Of a stretch of 64,000 nt of DNA, positions 43,963-52,589 are shown piece after piece. Under the pieces are notes generated by a model. That model searched no databases and had not been told where the DNA came from. It was given only the letters and a program-made list of their open reading frames with translations. The position numbers and the translations under genes were made by a program. How positions within the stretch are numbered: position 1 is the stretch's first letter; each line of letters starts with the position of its first letter. Source of the stretch: Rossellomorea aquimaris (GTDB lineage: Bacteria > Bacillota > Bacilli > Bacillales > Bacillaceae_B); contig NZ_CP141595.1 in NCBI RefSeq assembly GCF_035590735.1, positions 2,141,001 through 2,205,000 on the forward strand, given 5' to 3'.

Positions 43963-45312
43963 ATGCAATCGAATCATTATGACATCACGATCATCGGAGC
44001 AGGAGTGAGCAGTGTGTTTCTCGCTTACACCTTGATGAAGCACAATGAACATATCTCCATTCACATGATTGATCTCGGCAAAAAGCTGAGTGAACGTACA
44101 TGCGGTTTAGATGAAGGGCGCGTGTGTAAATGTGAAGGATTGTGCAGTAAATACATTGGTTTTGCCGGTCTTGGGAAATCAGAGGGAAAATTTAATTACA
44201 CGAATGATTTCGGAGGGGAGCTTGGCAGGAAAATAGGTGACCAAACGACACTTGATTTGATGAAAGAAGTAGACGCTATTCTCTGTGAGTTTGGCGGTGA
44301 CATCATCCCGTCCTATAGCACGAGAAATGATACACTTTCAAAACGAGCCAGAATGGTGGACGTGAAGGTTCTTTCAACCGAGGTACGTCATTTAGGAACA
44401 CGTTTAGCGAGTGATATATTTCAAAGGATGTATGAAGTGCTCAAAAATCGCATTACGATTAGTTTCGAAACTCATGTTGAGACAATTTCAAAACATGATG
44501 CGGGCTTTCACTTAATATCTAATAGCGGTGACTTTAAGACGGAGAAATTAGTGATCGGTACAGGAATGAGCGGCAGCACATGGCTGAAAAAACAAGCAGC
44601 ATCACTTGGACTTTTTCCAGGAAAGACACGTCTGGATATGGGGGTTCGGGTGGAAATGAAAGGGGATCAGCTTCAATCGATATTAGAAGATACGTTTGAA
44701 ACGAAGCTGAAAATCGAAAGGGATTCATTTAGCGCGACGACTTATTGTATGAATCCGCGAGGGAGGATCATACGAAAACACCAACATGGACTCGTGATGC
44801 CAGACGGACAAAATGCCCGTGAAGAAGATATACCAAGTGCAAATTTGAACTTCAGTTTGTTCGTTCCACGTTATTTTAATTCCCATGGTGAGGCAATGGA
44901 TTATGCAGTGAGCACTATAGGAGGGATTAATCAAGGAAAAGAGCGGATTGTCGTTCAGAGATTGGAAGATTTCAAATTACATAGGAATACAGAATCGCTA
45001 GAGAGGAATCTGATAGGTCCGTCCCTCAAAGCGGAATGTGGGAATCTTCGGGAAGAGGTTCCGGAATTATATAGTATTGCGCTTAAGGAATTTTTTGCTT
45101 CTTTGGAAAGACTTATTGGGAAACCGATACACCATGATACGCTTCTTTACGGTTTGGATGCGAAGTATTATGAACCTAAATTAGCGACGGATAAGAACTT
45201 TGAAACAGATGTGTCAAATCTGTATCTCATTGGTGACTGCTCGGGGGAAACCCATTCCTTATCGCAGGCAGCTGCAAGTGGTATTTATTTAGGGAAACAT
45301 CTGGGGAAATAG
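43963..45312 (+). CDS. FAD-dependent dehydrogenase, COG2509 type
   Basis: The 449-residue flavoprotein has an N-terminal Rossmann motif ITIIGAGVSSVFLAYTL, a Cys-rich segment C-x8-C-x-C-x3-C (CGLDEGRVCKCEGLC) and a C-terminal NLYLIGDCSGETHSLSQAAASG FAD motif. COG2509 proteins are uncharacterised NAD(P)/FAD-dependent oxidoreductases; the cysteines could ligate a metal or cluster. GGGGAGC precedes ATG 43963. The 13-base motif at 45015-45027 is inside this gene, encoding IGPSL in frame. A candidate ECF promoter begins after it. Confidence 0.88.
   Translation: MQSNHYDITIIGAGVSSVFLAYTLMKHNEHISIHMIDLGKKLSERTCGLDEGRVCKCEGLCSKYIGFAGLGKSEGKFNYTNDFGGELGRKIGDQTTLDLMKEVDAILCEFGGDIIPSYSTRNDTLSKRARMVDVKVLSTEVRHLGTRLASDIFQRMYEVLKNRITISFETHVETISKHDAGFHLISNSGDFKTEKLVIGTGMSGSTWLKKQAASLGLFPGKTRLDMGVRVEMKGDQLQSILEDTFETKLKIERDSFSATTYCMNPRGRIIRKHQHGLVMPDGQNAREEDIPSANLNFSLFVPRYFNSHGEAMDYAVSTIGGINQGKERIVVQRLEDFKLHRNTESLERNLIGPSLKAECGNLREEVPELYSIALKEFFASLERLIGKPIHHDTLLYGLDAKYYEPKLATDKNFETDVSNLYLIGDCSGETHSLSQAAASGIYLGKHLGK
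45015..45027. repeat. AGGTCCGTCCCTC motif inside a coding region
   Basis: Inverse orientation to the copy at 43777. It lies in frame in the COG2509 gene (ATA GGT CCG TCC CTC) without disturbing the family outline, so it is not a recent disrupting insertion. Confidence 0.75.
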
Positions 45313-45347
45313 GATTTTTACCAATTAATAATAAATTGGGAATAATT

Positions 45348-45374
45348 TGAAACCTTTCTGTTTGTTTTTTCGTA
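45348..45374 (+). promoter_or_regulatory. ECF sigma factor-type promoter (sigma-W-like)
   Basis: TGAAAC (45348-45353), a 17-base spacer and CGTA (45371-45374), the sigma-W consensus of Bacillus. It precedes three consecutive small membrane-protein genes, as expected for a cell-envelope stress operon. Confidence 0.7.
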
Positions 45375-45408
45375 TTAGTAGAAAAGAACAGGCAGAAAGG
45401 ATTTTTTT

Positions 45409-45774
45409 ATGGGGTTAAGAGTAGAAAAAAACGTTCTGGTATATGAAACCATTGTAGATAATCATCCAAAAAAGGAGATGAGTATGTACTCGCTCCTACG
45501 TTTATTGGGTATTTTTATTTTCGTTGGGTGGGGAGCCATATTCTTCACAGTCCCCCTGGATCTGAACCATAAATTCGAATGGGTTCAAGTGAAGGGCTTT
45601 TATGTAGATAGGCAAAAAACGATAGAATTCTTTCTATGTCTGATCACTGTTGGATTTATATATTTTGGGTTGCTATATTTATATTTTAAAAAAATGTGGG
45701 GAAAAACTTTTTTATTGATCTCTCTATTATGTCTCGGAGTAATCGATGGTCTCTTTTTTTTCCTTTCATTATAA
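45409..45774 (+). CDS. Small membrane protein, first gene behind the ECF promoter
   Basis: The frame encodes 121 residues with three hydrophobic segments (about 28-48, 75-93, 98-118). ATG 45409 has AAAGGA 8 bases upstream. An alternative start, ATG 45484, has AAGGAG 7 bases upstream and would remove a polar N-terminus of 25 residues, so the true start is uncertain. No family is recognised. The next gene begins 51 bases on. Confidence 0.6.
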   Translation: MGLRVEKNVLVYETIVDNHPKKEMSMYSLLRLLGIFIFVGWGAIFFTVPLDLNHKFEWVQVKGFYVDRQKTIEFFLCLITVGFIYFGLLYLYFKKMWGKTFLLISLLCLGVIDGLFFFLSL

Positions 45775-45825
45775 ACTTTTTATTCATAAATATAATCATT
45801 TTCTAATGAACGGGGGCAGCTCAAA

Positions 45826-46260
45826 TTGAATTACTATGTCAACCTATTAATAACGATAATCATTCTAATTATTGGAACCGGTATGGCATTTTTCATTGAC
45901 CAATTCAGCAAACAATTAGAAAAATTCATTTCTTCAAGGTACTTATCCTTTACGATCATCTTGATCCTCTTCACCTTAATGACTGGCGCTACGCTAATGA
46001 CCAGCTCATTGGGAGGGTGGAGCATAATGGATACGGCTTTCATTTCCAGCCTTTGCTTTTTTGCACTGGGATGGCTCACCAATATTTCAAAACGAGCTGG
46101 AATTAATCAGGCATCAACGGCCGCTAAGTTCATCACAAAAAATCAATTTAAATATGAATATGAATCAGCGAGTTCTTCTAATAAGAGTCCATATTTTATT
46201 GCGAGTCTGCTTTTTCTCGTTATGAGTTGGGGAATTTCATTTTGGATGGCTTACAGTTAG
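45826..46260 (+). CDS. Small membrane protein of unknown function
   Basis: The TTG start follows ACGGGGGCAG. The 144-residue protein has four hydrophobic segments, at about 5-25, 42-62, 68-84 and 124-143, with a polar cytoplasmic-type stretch (NISKRAGINQASTAAKFITKNQ) between. The family is not recognised. It abuts the next frame and probably belongs to the ECF-type operon. Confidence 0.65.
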   Translation: MNYYVNLLITIIILIIGTGMAFFIDQFSKQLEKFISSRYLSFTIILILFTLMTGATLMTSSLGGWSIMDTAFISSLCFFALGWLTNISKRAGINQASTAAKFITKNQFKYEYESASSSNKSPYFIASLLFLVMSWGISFWMAYS

Positions 46261-46281
46261 TTGAATGAGGAGGAATGTTTT

Positions 46282-46566
46282 TTGTCTGATTGGGGTGTCT
46301 TGTTTCTATTATTCATAATCATCATGACAGTCCTGGCTTTAACTGATTTTACGATTATCAAAGTTGCCGGAAATGATAAGAAGAAGAGAATTTGGGCGGG
46401 AGTCATATGTTTATTCCTTACACCTGTGGTTTTAATCTTGACTGGTTTATCCGTAAGTCCATTTGATCCTTCTGGTTTTGGAACAGGCATGGTCATGATG
46501 ATATATGGGACTTTTTTTGCATTGAATGCCATTGGAGTCATTGTGGTTGGATTGTTCACTGAATAA
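46282..46566 (+). CDS. Small membrane protein of unknown function
   Basis: TTG 46282 is taken as the start because GAGGAGG lies 9-10 bases upstream; the frame start at 46261 precedes that site. The 94-residue protein has three hydrophobic segments and a short KKKR loop. The tail ends GVIVVGLFTE. It is the third membrane gene of the series and is followed by dinB-like after 49 bases. Confidence 0.65.
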   Translation: MSDWGVLFLLFIIIMTVLALTDFTIIKVAGNDKKKRIWAGVICLFLTPVVLILTGLSVSPFDPSGFGTGMVMMIYGTFFALNAIGVIVVGLFTE

Positions 46567-46615
46567 GGAAGTGCGGCTTTATGAATTCTTACAATACAAA
46601 GGAGAGGTTGAGAGC

Positions 46616-47077
46616 ATGTTAGAACTTTTTTCATATAATTGGGAAATACGGGAAGAATGGTATAATTGGTGCAGGGAAATTGATCCGGATGAACTGACGA
46701 AAGAGCGTACAGGCGGGATGGGGAGCATTTTGAAGAATCTCTTTCATGTAGCGGACTGTGAGCAAATTTGGATGAATCAATTACAAGGGAAACCCGTGAT
46801 AAAAAAGGATTTACATACTATTTCGACACTTGACGAAGTCATTGAGTTTTCAGGAATGACCAGGCAGCAAACGGAAAACTTTCTGTCATTATGGACTCCT
46901 GCCTATGGAAAGAATGAACTCAATATGACTTCAAGGTCAGGTAAAACAACCCTTTTTACATACCAAAAAGTTATGCAGCATGTAGTGACCCATGAGATCC
47001 ATCATATTGGTCAATTATCCGTGTGGGCAAGGGAGATAGGTAAGAAACCGGTGTCGAGTGATTTGATTTTTAGATGA
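46616..47077 (+). CDS. DinB family protein
   Basis: The 153-residue protein has the four-helix DinB fold: MLELFSYNWEIREEWYNW, the first metal His in LKNLFHVADCEQIW, and the HEIHHIGQLSVWAREIG pair near the C-terminus. DinB proteins are metal-dependent and include bacillithiol or mycothiol S-transferases; the role of this one is unknown. ATG 46616 follows AAAGGAGAGG. The longer frame from 46526 overlaps the upstream gene and is not used. Confidence 0.85.
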   Translation: MLELFSYNWEIREEWYNWCREIDPDELTKERTGGMGSILKNLFHVADCEQIWMNQLQGKPVIKKDLHTISTLDEVIEFSGMTRQQTENFLSLWTPAYGKNELNMTSRSGKTTLFTYQKVMQHVVTHEIHHIGQLSVWAREIGKKPVSSDLIFR

Positions 47078-47106
47078 ATAAGTGATTCCGAGGGAGAGGT
47101 TGGCGT

Positions 47107-47190
47107 ATGAGTTTTTGGTCATGGGTTGCTATTTTCACAGTATTAACTGTAAGTATTGCTGTAGCAATCACTGCTGAAAAAAAGAATTAA
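47107..47190 (+). CDS. 27-residue single-helix membrane peptide
   Basis: ATG 47107 follows GAGGGAGAGG. The peptide MSFWSWVAIFTVLTVSIAVA is a single transmembrane helix, ending in a charged ITAEKKN tail. It sits between dinB-like and a GNAT gene. Small one-helix proteins like this often act as membrane-protein regulators or toxins; no partner is evident. Confidence 0.55.
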   Translation: MSFWSWVAIFTVLTVSIAVAITAEKKN

Positions 47191-47236
47191 ACTTGCTTTC
47201 CAAAGAATTTACATATAGAAAAGAGGAGGATATACA

Positions 47237-47971
47237 GTGGTAAATCAACGGAATTCACTGATCGAAAAAGTGAAAATCATTCGTGGTGACCATTATGCAA
47301 CCATTGAGGATACGAAGGAATTATCCACAGAAGAAATGAAAGAGCTCGTCAGATTTCTGGAACAGACTCCAGCCTATCATTCCTTGTCTACCTTAAAGAT
47401 TCTTGTGAATCAAATATTCTCCCGCGAAGTAGATGAATATTTAGTTGGAAAAGGATATGAAATGGTTGATGAATTTGTTACTGTGTATAAAAAGCTTGAG
47501 AATTCGGAAATCGAACACTCTTATACTTTGAAGAATTTACATAAGATTTCAGAAAATGAGTTTGCTCATATCTGGATGCAATCGATGGAGGGCTCCCTTA
47601 ATGCCCCATCTTCCTTAACCATGGAAGAACATATGAAAAGTGTCATGGCCGAACTGGGTGACAGCTATAAGGATTCCTGTATTGCGATTTATGAAGGCGA
47701 TCAGGCAATTGGCGTCATAATGCCACATATAGAACCGGGCACGGTAGATGAAGGAAGGTTGTTTTATTTCGGATTAATTTCTGATGAAAGAAGCAAGGGA
47801 AAGAGCAAAAATCTACATAAACTGGCACTTAGTCTGTTAGCTAGTGTGTTTCATGCGAAAAAATATATTGGGGGGACGAGTAAAAATAACGTTCCGATGA
47901 TCCGAACATTTCTTGCCAATGGGTGTGAAGTGAAGGATGTGAACAGGGTCTTCCTTAAGAAATCCCTTTAG
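47237..47971 (+). CDS. GNAT family N-acetyltransferase, two-part
   Basis: This 244-residue protein has a GTG start behind AAGAGGAGG. The C-terminal half carries the GNAT core, with LFYFGLISDERSKGKSKNLHKLAL as the acetyl-CoA loop and GGTSKNNVPMIRTFLANGCE near the end. The N-terminal half (1-110) resembles a degenerate first GNAT domain (STLKILVNQIFSREVDEYLVGKGYEMVDEF). The substrate is unknown. Confidence 0.78.
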   Translation: MVNQRNSLIEKVKIIRGDHYATIEDTKELSTEEMKELVRFLEQTPAYHSLSTLKILVNQIFSREVDEYLVGKGYEMVDEFVTVYKKLENSEIEHSYTLKNLHKISENEFAHIWMQSMEGSLNAPSSLTMEEHMKSVMAELGDSYKDSCIAIYEGDQAIGVIMPHIEPGTVDEGRLFYFGLISDERSKGKSKNLHKLALSLLASVFHAKKYIGGTSKNNVPMIRTFLANGCEVKDVNRVFLKKSL

Positions 47972-48034
47972 TACTGTGACAAGCAATGTTATACTAGATG
48001 AATTGTTCAACTAGAAAAGGGGAGTTAAAACCTT

Positions 48035-48226
48035 ATGAAGTATATGAAATCACAAATGAAACTGTTAATCAAAGATAATAAAGAATTGCAAGCCCGCCTG
48101 AAAGTATTAATGGATGAGATGAATTTAGAGCGTACGTTTGCTCTTAAAGCACTGTATCATTCAGAGGTAGCAGAAGGCGGAAAATATCAGGCTGCCTATC
48201 AAGCGTTAGACCAACCAAAGGAGTAA
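48035..48226 (+). CDS. Small helical protein of unknown function
   Basis: The 63-residue protein is predicted to be almost entirely charged helix (KLLIKDNKELQARLKVLMDEM) with a Tyr/Ala-rich end (KYQAAYQALDQPKE). The ribosome site GGGGAG is 10 bases from ATG 48035; ATG 48044 is an alternative. No family is recognised. A stable hairpin lies 75 bases downstream. Confidence 0.55.
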   Translation: MKYMKSQMKLLIKDNKELQARLKVLMDEMNLERTFALKALYHSEVAEGGKYQAAYQALDQPKE

Positions 48227-48301
48227 ATCTTTTTTCTGTGAAATTCCAAATATTAATTTCATACAAATGACATAATTAGTGTTTTTATAGTGCATATAGA
48301 C

Positions 48302-48343
48302 GGCAAGGTAAGAGAGGACATTCCCTCATTACCTTGCCTTTTC
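48302..48343 (+). terminator. Terminator downstream of the small helical protein gene
   Basis: GGCAAGGTAA pairs with TTACCTTGCC, with an inner GAGG/CCTC stem, followed by TTTTC. The stem is perfect over 10 bp. Confidence 0.8.
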
Positions 48344-48450
48344 ATTTTTTATTCAGAAAAAATCTCTTGTTTTTACTCATTTCAGACTTTCCACATTTGC
48401 AAGAAGGTTCCCTTCAAAATCATTAGGGTTTTATCCCAAGATCTATATGT

Positions 48451-48502
48451 TTGACTTATAAAACCATATGTATTATATTAATTGACAGGTCAATGATTGA
48501 CC
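48451..48502 (+). promoter_or_regulatory. marR promoter with palindromic operator
   Basis: TTGACT (48451-48456), a 17-base spacer and TATATT (48474-48479). A perfect dyad, GGTCAAT-G-ATTGACC, follows at 48488-48502, at about +2 to +16, positioned to block initiation. The likely ligand protein is the MarR regulator encoded just downstream. Confidence 0.8.
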
Positions 48503-48531
48503 CCTCAATTAAATTGAAGGAGGAGGATGCT

Positions 48532-48966
48532 TTGTCCATCTCTTGTCGTGAAGAAGAGAAGATAATCGTTCAACTAAATGATATATATAAGCAAATGAGT
48601 CCTAAGTTTGAGCGCTGTACCGGAATCAGTCAGTCTCGGTTGGATCTTTTGCACAAGTTATTCGAAGTGGAAGAAATCAGTCAAACGGCTCTACAAAGAG
48701 AAGTGAATATTGATAGTGCAGCCGTGACGAGACACTTAAAGCAGCTTGAAGGAAAAGGGATGGTCTCCCGCCGTAAGAATCCTGATGATAACAGGTTTAC
48801 ATTTGTCCGGTTGACAGAGGAAGGCCGTCAGAAAATAGAAGCTTATCGTGAAGAGAAAGAAATCTTTATTTCTAAAGTCTTTAAAAGCTTTACAAAAGAA
48901 GAACGTTCGGTTTTATCCGACATGCTTAATCGTATTCAGGATAATGTACAGGACATTGAATACTAA
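48532..48966 (+). CDS. MarR family transcriptional regulator
   Basis: The 144-residue protein starts at TTG 48532, 5 bases after AAGGAGGAGG; the longer frame from 48451 begins in the promoter. The winged helix has QTALQREVNIDSAAVTRHLKQLEGKGMVSR and wing RRKNPDDNRFTFVRLTEEG. Two cysteines lie near the N-terminus (Cys4 and one in ERCTGIS), which could sense thiol-reactive compounds, as in MhqR/YodB-type systems; that is inference. It heads an operon with a nitroreductase and a monooxygenase-fold protein. Confidence 0.9.
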   Translation: MSISCREEEKIIVQLNDIYKQMSPKFERCTGISQSRLDLLHKLFEVEEISQTALQREVNIDSAAVTRHLKQLEGKGMVSRRKNPDDNRFTFVRLTEEGRQKIEAYREEKEIFISKVFKSFTKEERSVLSDMLNRIQDNVQDIEY

Positions 48967-48992
48967 ATTATACTCATAAAGGAGAATGCACC

Positions 48993-49628
48993 ATGAATCA
49001 AACAAAAATCAATGACTTTAACCAAATCATCACAGGTCGTCGTTCCATCCGTAATTATGACCCGTCTGTGAAAATCAGCAAAGAAGAAATGACAGAGATT
49101 CTAACCGAAGCCACTCTTGCACCATCATCAGTAAACTTGCAGCCATGGCGTTTTGTGGTCATCGATAGTCCAGAAGGGAAAGAAAAACTTGCACCTCTTG
49201 CGAAATTCAATCAGACGCAAGTCAAAACTTCTTCTGCAGTGATCGCGGTATTTGTAGATATGAACAGCCTTGACTATGCGGATGAGATTTATAATAAAGC
49301 AGTAGAAGAAGGGTATATGCCTGCAGATGTAAGAGACAGACAGCTCCCATCTATTAAAGGATTACTACAAATGATGACAACTGAACAGTTTAGGGAAATG
49401 AACCTCATTGATGCAGGGTTAGTATCCATGCAACTCATGCTTGCTGCACGTGCTCACGGATTTGATACAAATCCGATTGGTGGATATGAAAAGGATCAAA
49501 TTGCTGAAGCATACGGTATGGACAAAGACCGTTACTATCCAGTCATGCTGATTTCAATCGGAAAAGCGGCAGATGCAGGCTACAAATCTGTTCGCCTGCC
49601 AGTAGAGTCCATCACAGAATGGAAATGA
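48993..49628 (+). CDS. Nitroreductase family NAD(P)H-dependent oxidoreductase
   Basis: The 211-residue protein is an FMN nitroreductase-fold enzyme with the N-terminal FMN motif TGRRSIRNYDP, PSSVNLQPWRFVVI and a C-terminal PIGGYEKDQIAEAYGM. Family members reduce quinones, nitro compounds or azo dyes. The upstream MarR gene with its operator and the downstream ABM-fold gene suggest a quinone or electrophile detoxification operon like the mhq or ydgI systems. AAAGGAG precedes the ATG. Confidence 0.9.
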   Translation: MNQTKINDFNQIITGRRSIRNYDPSVKISKEEMTEILTEATLAPSSVNLQPWRFVVIDSPEGKEKLAPLAKFNQTQVKTSSAVIAVFVDMNSLDYADEIYNKAVEEGYMPADVRDRQLPSIKGLLQMMTTEQFREMNLIDAGLVSMQLMLAARAHGFDTNPIGGYEKDQIAEAYGMDKDRYYPVMLISIGKAADAGYKSVRLPVESITEWK

Positions 49629-49651
49629 AAATGAGAAAAGAGGAGAAATAT

Positions 49652-49948
49652 ATGATTATAATACATGCAGAATTTCATATTAATCCAACCAAAGAACACG
49701 CATTTTTAGAAGAAATTCGCCCACTTGTAGCAGCATCCAGAGCAGAAGAGGGAAACATCTCATATGAATTAATGAAAGATACTGAAAGAGAGAGTGTCTA
49801 TACTATGGTAGAAGTGTGGAGAGATACTGCTGCCGTTGAGAAACACAATGCGAGTGAGCATTTTACTTCATTTGTTGGAAGTGCGCCTGAGTATTTAGCG
49901 GCTCCTTTAGATGTGAAGATTTATGAAGGAAATAAGATAGAGAAATAA
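49652..49948 (+). CDS. Antibiotic biosynthesis monooxygenase (ABM) domain protein
   Basis: The 98-residue protein has the ferredoxin-like ABM fold: IIHAEFHINPTKEHAFLEEI, AASRAEEGNISYELMKD, and VEVWRDTAAVEKHNASEHFTSF with the conserved His pair. These cofactor-free proteins oxidise quinol-like substrates (YcnE, YgiN types). ATG 49652 follows AGAGGAG; the frame start at 49619 overlaps the nitroreductase. It is the last gene of the marR operon and a terminator follows. Confidence 0.88.
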   Translation: MIIIHAEFHINPTKEHAFLEEIRPLVAASRAEEGNISYELMKDTERESVYTMVEVWRDTAAVEKHNASEHFTSFVGSAPEYLAAPLDVKIYEGNKIEK

Positions 49949-49957
49949 TTAATTTTA

Positions 49958-49990
49958 GGGCACCTGACTTTGGTTGGGTGCTTTTTTTTA
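49958..49990 (+). terminator. Terminator of the marR operon
   Basis: GGCACC and GGGTGC with a T7 run; the stem is short (6 bp) but the T tract is strong. Confidence 0.7.
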
Positions 49991-50033
49991 TTATTTAAAA
50001 AATGCCAGGCGCATAAGCACCCGACATTTCCAA

Positions 50034-51722
50034 CTACACTTCAATAATAATCGGTAATATCATAGGTTTCCTCTTCAAATGCTTGAATAGGTATTGACCT
50101 ACGTCTTTTTTGATCGCCTGTTTCATTTCTTTCCAGTCGCGAATGTTTTCTGCAGACAATTCATCTACAACTTTTTTAACGAGATGGTTTACGTCCTTTA
50201 ATAGGTCTTCTGAGTTTCGTACAAAAATGAATCCCCGTGATATGGTATCGGGCCCAGAAATAATCGAATGCTCCGACTTACTAAGGGTAATGACAATGAT
50301 AAGCATTCCATCTTCAGAAAGCTGTTTTCGATCACGTAACACAATTGATCCAATATCTCCGACGCTCAAGCCATCTACAAAGGTATCTCCTGCAGGAATG
50401 GTTCGCGTTTGCCGCGCAACGGAATTCTCGAAATCGACGACTTCACCGTTTTTTATTATAAAAGTATTTCCTGTTTCTACTCCTACCGATTCAGCCAGGA
50501 TTCTGTGATGATGCAGCATTCGGTATTCACCATGTATAGGAATAAAGTAAGTCGGCTTCATTAATGTTAGCATGAGTTTTAAGTCTTCTTGATACCCGTG
50601 TCCAGATACATGCATCCCTGTTGTACTTCCACTTCCGTAAATCACGTGGGCACCTAGTTGAAATAAATGATCCAGAATACGTGATACATCCTTTTCGTTT
50701 CCTGGTATAGGTGAAGCAGCCAGAATGACAGTATCGCCTGGATAAACGTATACGTCCCGGAAGCTTCCAGTCGAAAGGCGACCCAGTGCAGCCCTGGGTT
50801 CCCCTTGACTTCCCGTACATAAAATTGCAACCTTTTCGGGAGGTAATGCATCAATTTCACGGGCATCGATCAGCATTCCGTCAGGCACGGTTAAATATCC
50901 CCGTTCCATGGCGACTGAAACTACATTGATCATGCTCCTTCCTAATAATGCCAGCCTCCTGTTTGTCTTGATGGAAGCATCGACTACCTGTTGGACCCGG
51001 TTGACATTCGAAGCAAAGGTTGAGACAAAGATTTTTCCAGTGGCTTTCAAGAACGCTTCATCCATATGATTCCCCACCATTTGTTCAGAAGGGGTCAAGC
51101 CTCCCCGCTCCGCATTGGTGCTTTCAGAAAGTAAGACCAATACCCCTTCATCACCGATCCTGGCCATTTTATGAATATCTGAGTATTGATGATTGGCAGG
51201 TGTTAAATCGAACTTAAAGTCTCCAGTATGTACGACATTTCCTTCCGGCGTATGAAATACAATACCTAAACAATCCGGAATGCTGTGACTGACCTTGAAG
51301 AATGATACATCGATCGTTCCTAAATTCAGGTTGGAATCCGAGTCGATGGTTACAAGTTTCGTCTCTCTTATAAGCCTGTGCTCTTCTAATTTTAGTTCGA
51401 TCAGTCCCAGGGTGAAATGTGTTGCATAAATGGGCATGTTAATCTTTTTCAGAAGATATGGAATGCCACCTATGTGGTCCTCGTGGCCATGAGTGACGAT
51501 TAATCCCCGTATTTTATCTTTGTTTTTTTCAAGGTAAGTAACATCGGGAATGATTAAGTCGATTCCCAAAAGACTTTCATCAGGAAACTTACCTCCACAA
51601 TCGATGATGATAATATCATCACGGTGTTGAATGACATACATGTTTTTTCCGATTTCATTGATCCCGCCAAGTGCAAAAATGGATAATGCCTGTTCATTGG
51701 TATGCAAGAATGAACCCTCCAA
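50034..51722 (-). CDS. Ribonuclease J paralogue
   Basis: The 562-residue metallo-beta-lactamase/beta-CASP ribonuclease shows THGHEDHIGG (metal ligands), HTGDFKFD, the beta-CASP motifs STNAERGG and LCTGSQGEPRAAL, and the C-terminal RPMILPIIIEV. RNase J1 has endo- and 5'-exonuclease activity in RNA decay and rRNA maturation. The complete HGHEDHIGG metal motif is of the J1 (active) type. But Bacillus rnjA is normally beside rpoY and rnjB near dnaK-unlinked ymf genes, and this copy has no such neighbours and a divergent N-terminus, so it may be a third paralogue. Minus-strand GGAGGG is the ribosome site. Confidence 0.9.
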   Translation of the reverse strand: MEGSFLHTNEQALSIFALGGINEIGKNMYVIQHRDDIIIIDCGGKFPDESLLGIDLIIPDVTYLEKNKDKIRGLIVTHGHEDHIGGIPYLLKKINMPIYATHFTLGLIELKLEEHRLIRETKLVTIDSDSNLNLGTIDVSFFKVSHSIPDCLGIVFHTPEGNVVHTGDFKFDLTPANHQYSDIHKMARIGDEGVLVLLSESTNAERGGLTPSEQMVGNHMDEAFLKATGKIFVSTFASNVNRVQQVVDASIKTNRRLALLGRSMINVVSVAMERGYLTVPDGMLIDAREIDALPPEKVAILCTGSQGEPRAALGRLSTGSFRDVYVYPGDTVILAASPIPGNEKDVSRILDHLFQLGAHVIYGSGSTTGMHVSGHGYQEDLKLMLTLMKPTYFIPIHGEYRMLHHHRILAESVGVETGNTFIIKNGEVVDFENSVARQTRTIPAGDTFVDGLSVGDIGSIVLRDRKQLSEDGMLIIVITLSKSEHSIISGPDTISRGFIFVRNSEDLLKDVNHLVKKVVDELSAENIRDWKEMKQAIKKDVGQYLFKHLKRKPMILPIIIEV

Positions 51723-51873
51723 GACAATTTGTTTTGGTTATTATGCCCGAATAGGTTGATTTCATTAAGGTAAACTTTGTTTTGAGAGATAAAAAGTTAC
51801 GTGAAATAAATATTTATATGGTAAATTATGCTACTATTGTTTATGAATGATACAATACTAAGGAGTGATGTTG

Positions 51874-52533
51874 GTGACATCAGAAAACATTTGGACAGAA
51901 GTAGATCAATATTTTATGAGTAAACTTCAAGTATCTGATCCACTTATGGATTCTGTATTGAAAGCAAATAGTGAAGCAGAACTGCCTGCAATCGATGTAT
52001 CTCCGAATCAAGGGAAGTTTCTTTCTTTGCTTGCACGGCTAAAAGGAGCGAAACGCATATTGGAAATCGGGACACTTGGAGGCTATAGTACGATCTGGCT
52101 TGCACGTGCACTGCCCGAGGACGGACATCTTGTAACCTTGGAATATAGTGAAAAACATGCAAAAGTCGCCGAAAAAAATATTCAAAACGCTGGAGTAGAT
52201 CGAAAGGTGGAAATTAAGATAGGTGCTGCCTTGGATACGCTGCCGACTATTGAAGGTGAATTTGATTTCATTTTTATCGATGCAGACAAACAAAACAATG
52301 CAAAATATTTAAAATGGGCACTCGAGCTTTCACAGCCTGGAGCTGTAATCATTACAGATAATGTGGTACGTGGTGGAAGAGTAATCGATGAAAACAGTGA
52401 TGATGAAAGCGTTCAAGGTGTTCGCCATTTTGTTGATATGTTGTCTAAAGAGCCCCGTATTGATTCAACGGCTGTTCAAACTGTCGGCTCTAAAGGTTAC
52501 GACGGGTTTGTAATGGGGATTGTGAAGAGATAA
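51874..52533 (+). CDS. Class I SAM O-methyltransferase (CCoAOMT-like)
   Basis: The 219-residue protein has the SAM motif I as RILEIGTLGGYSTIWLA, EYSEKHAKVAEKNI after motif II and FDFIFIDADKQNNAKYLKW with a metal-binding Asp, as in caffeoyl-CoA/catechol O-methyltransferases. The substrate is unknown. The start is unclear: AAGGAG is 2 bases from ATG 51868, 5 from TTG 51871 and 8 from GTG 51874; I use GTG 51874 (MTSENIWTEV) on spacing. The gene is divergent from the RNase J. Confidence 0.88.
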   Translation: MTSENIWTEVDQYFMSKLQVSDPLMDSVLKANSEAELPAIDVSPNQGKFLSLLARLKGAKRILEIGTLGGYSTIWLARALPEDGHLVTLEYSEKHAKVAEKNIQNAGVDRKVEIKIGAALDTLPTIEGEFDFIFIDADKQNNAKYLKWALELSQPGAVIITDNVVRGGRVIDENSDDESVQGVRHFVDMLSKEPRIDSTAVQTVGSKGYDGFVMGIVKR

Positions 52534-52589
52534 AAAAATATATTGTATTTTATGGCATTTTTCTGTAAAATAAATGAAAATTCATAATC

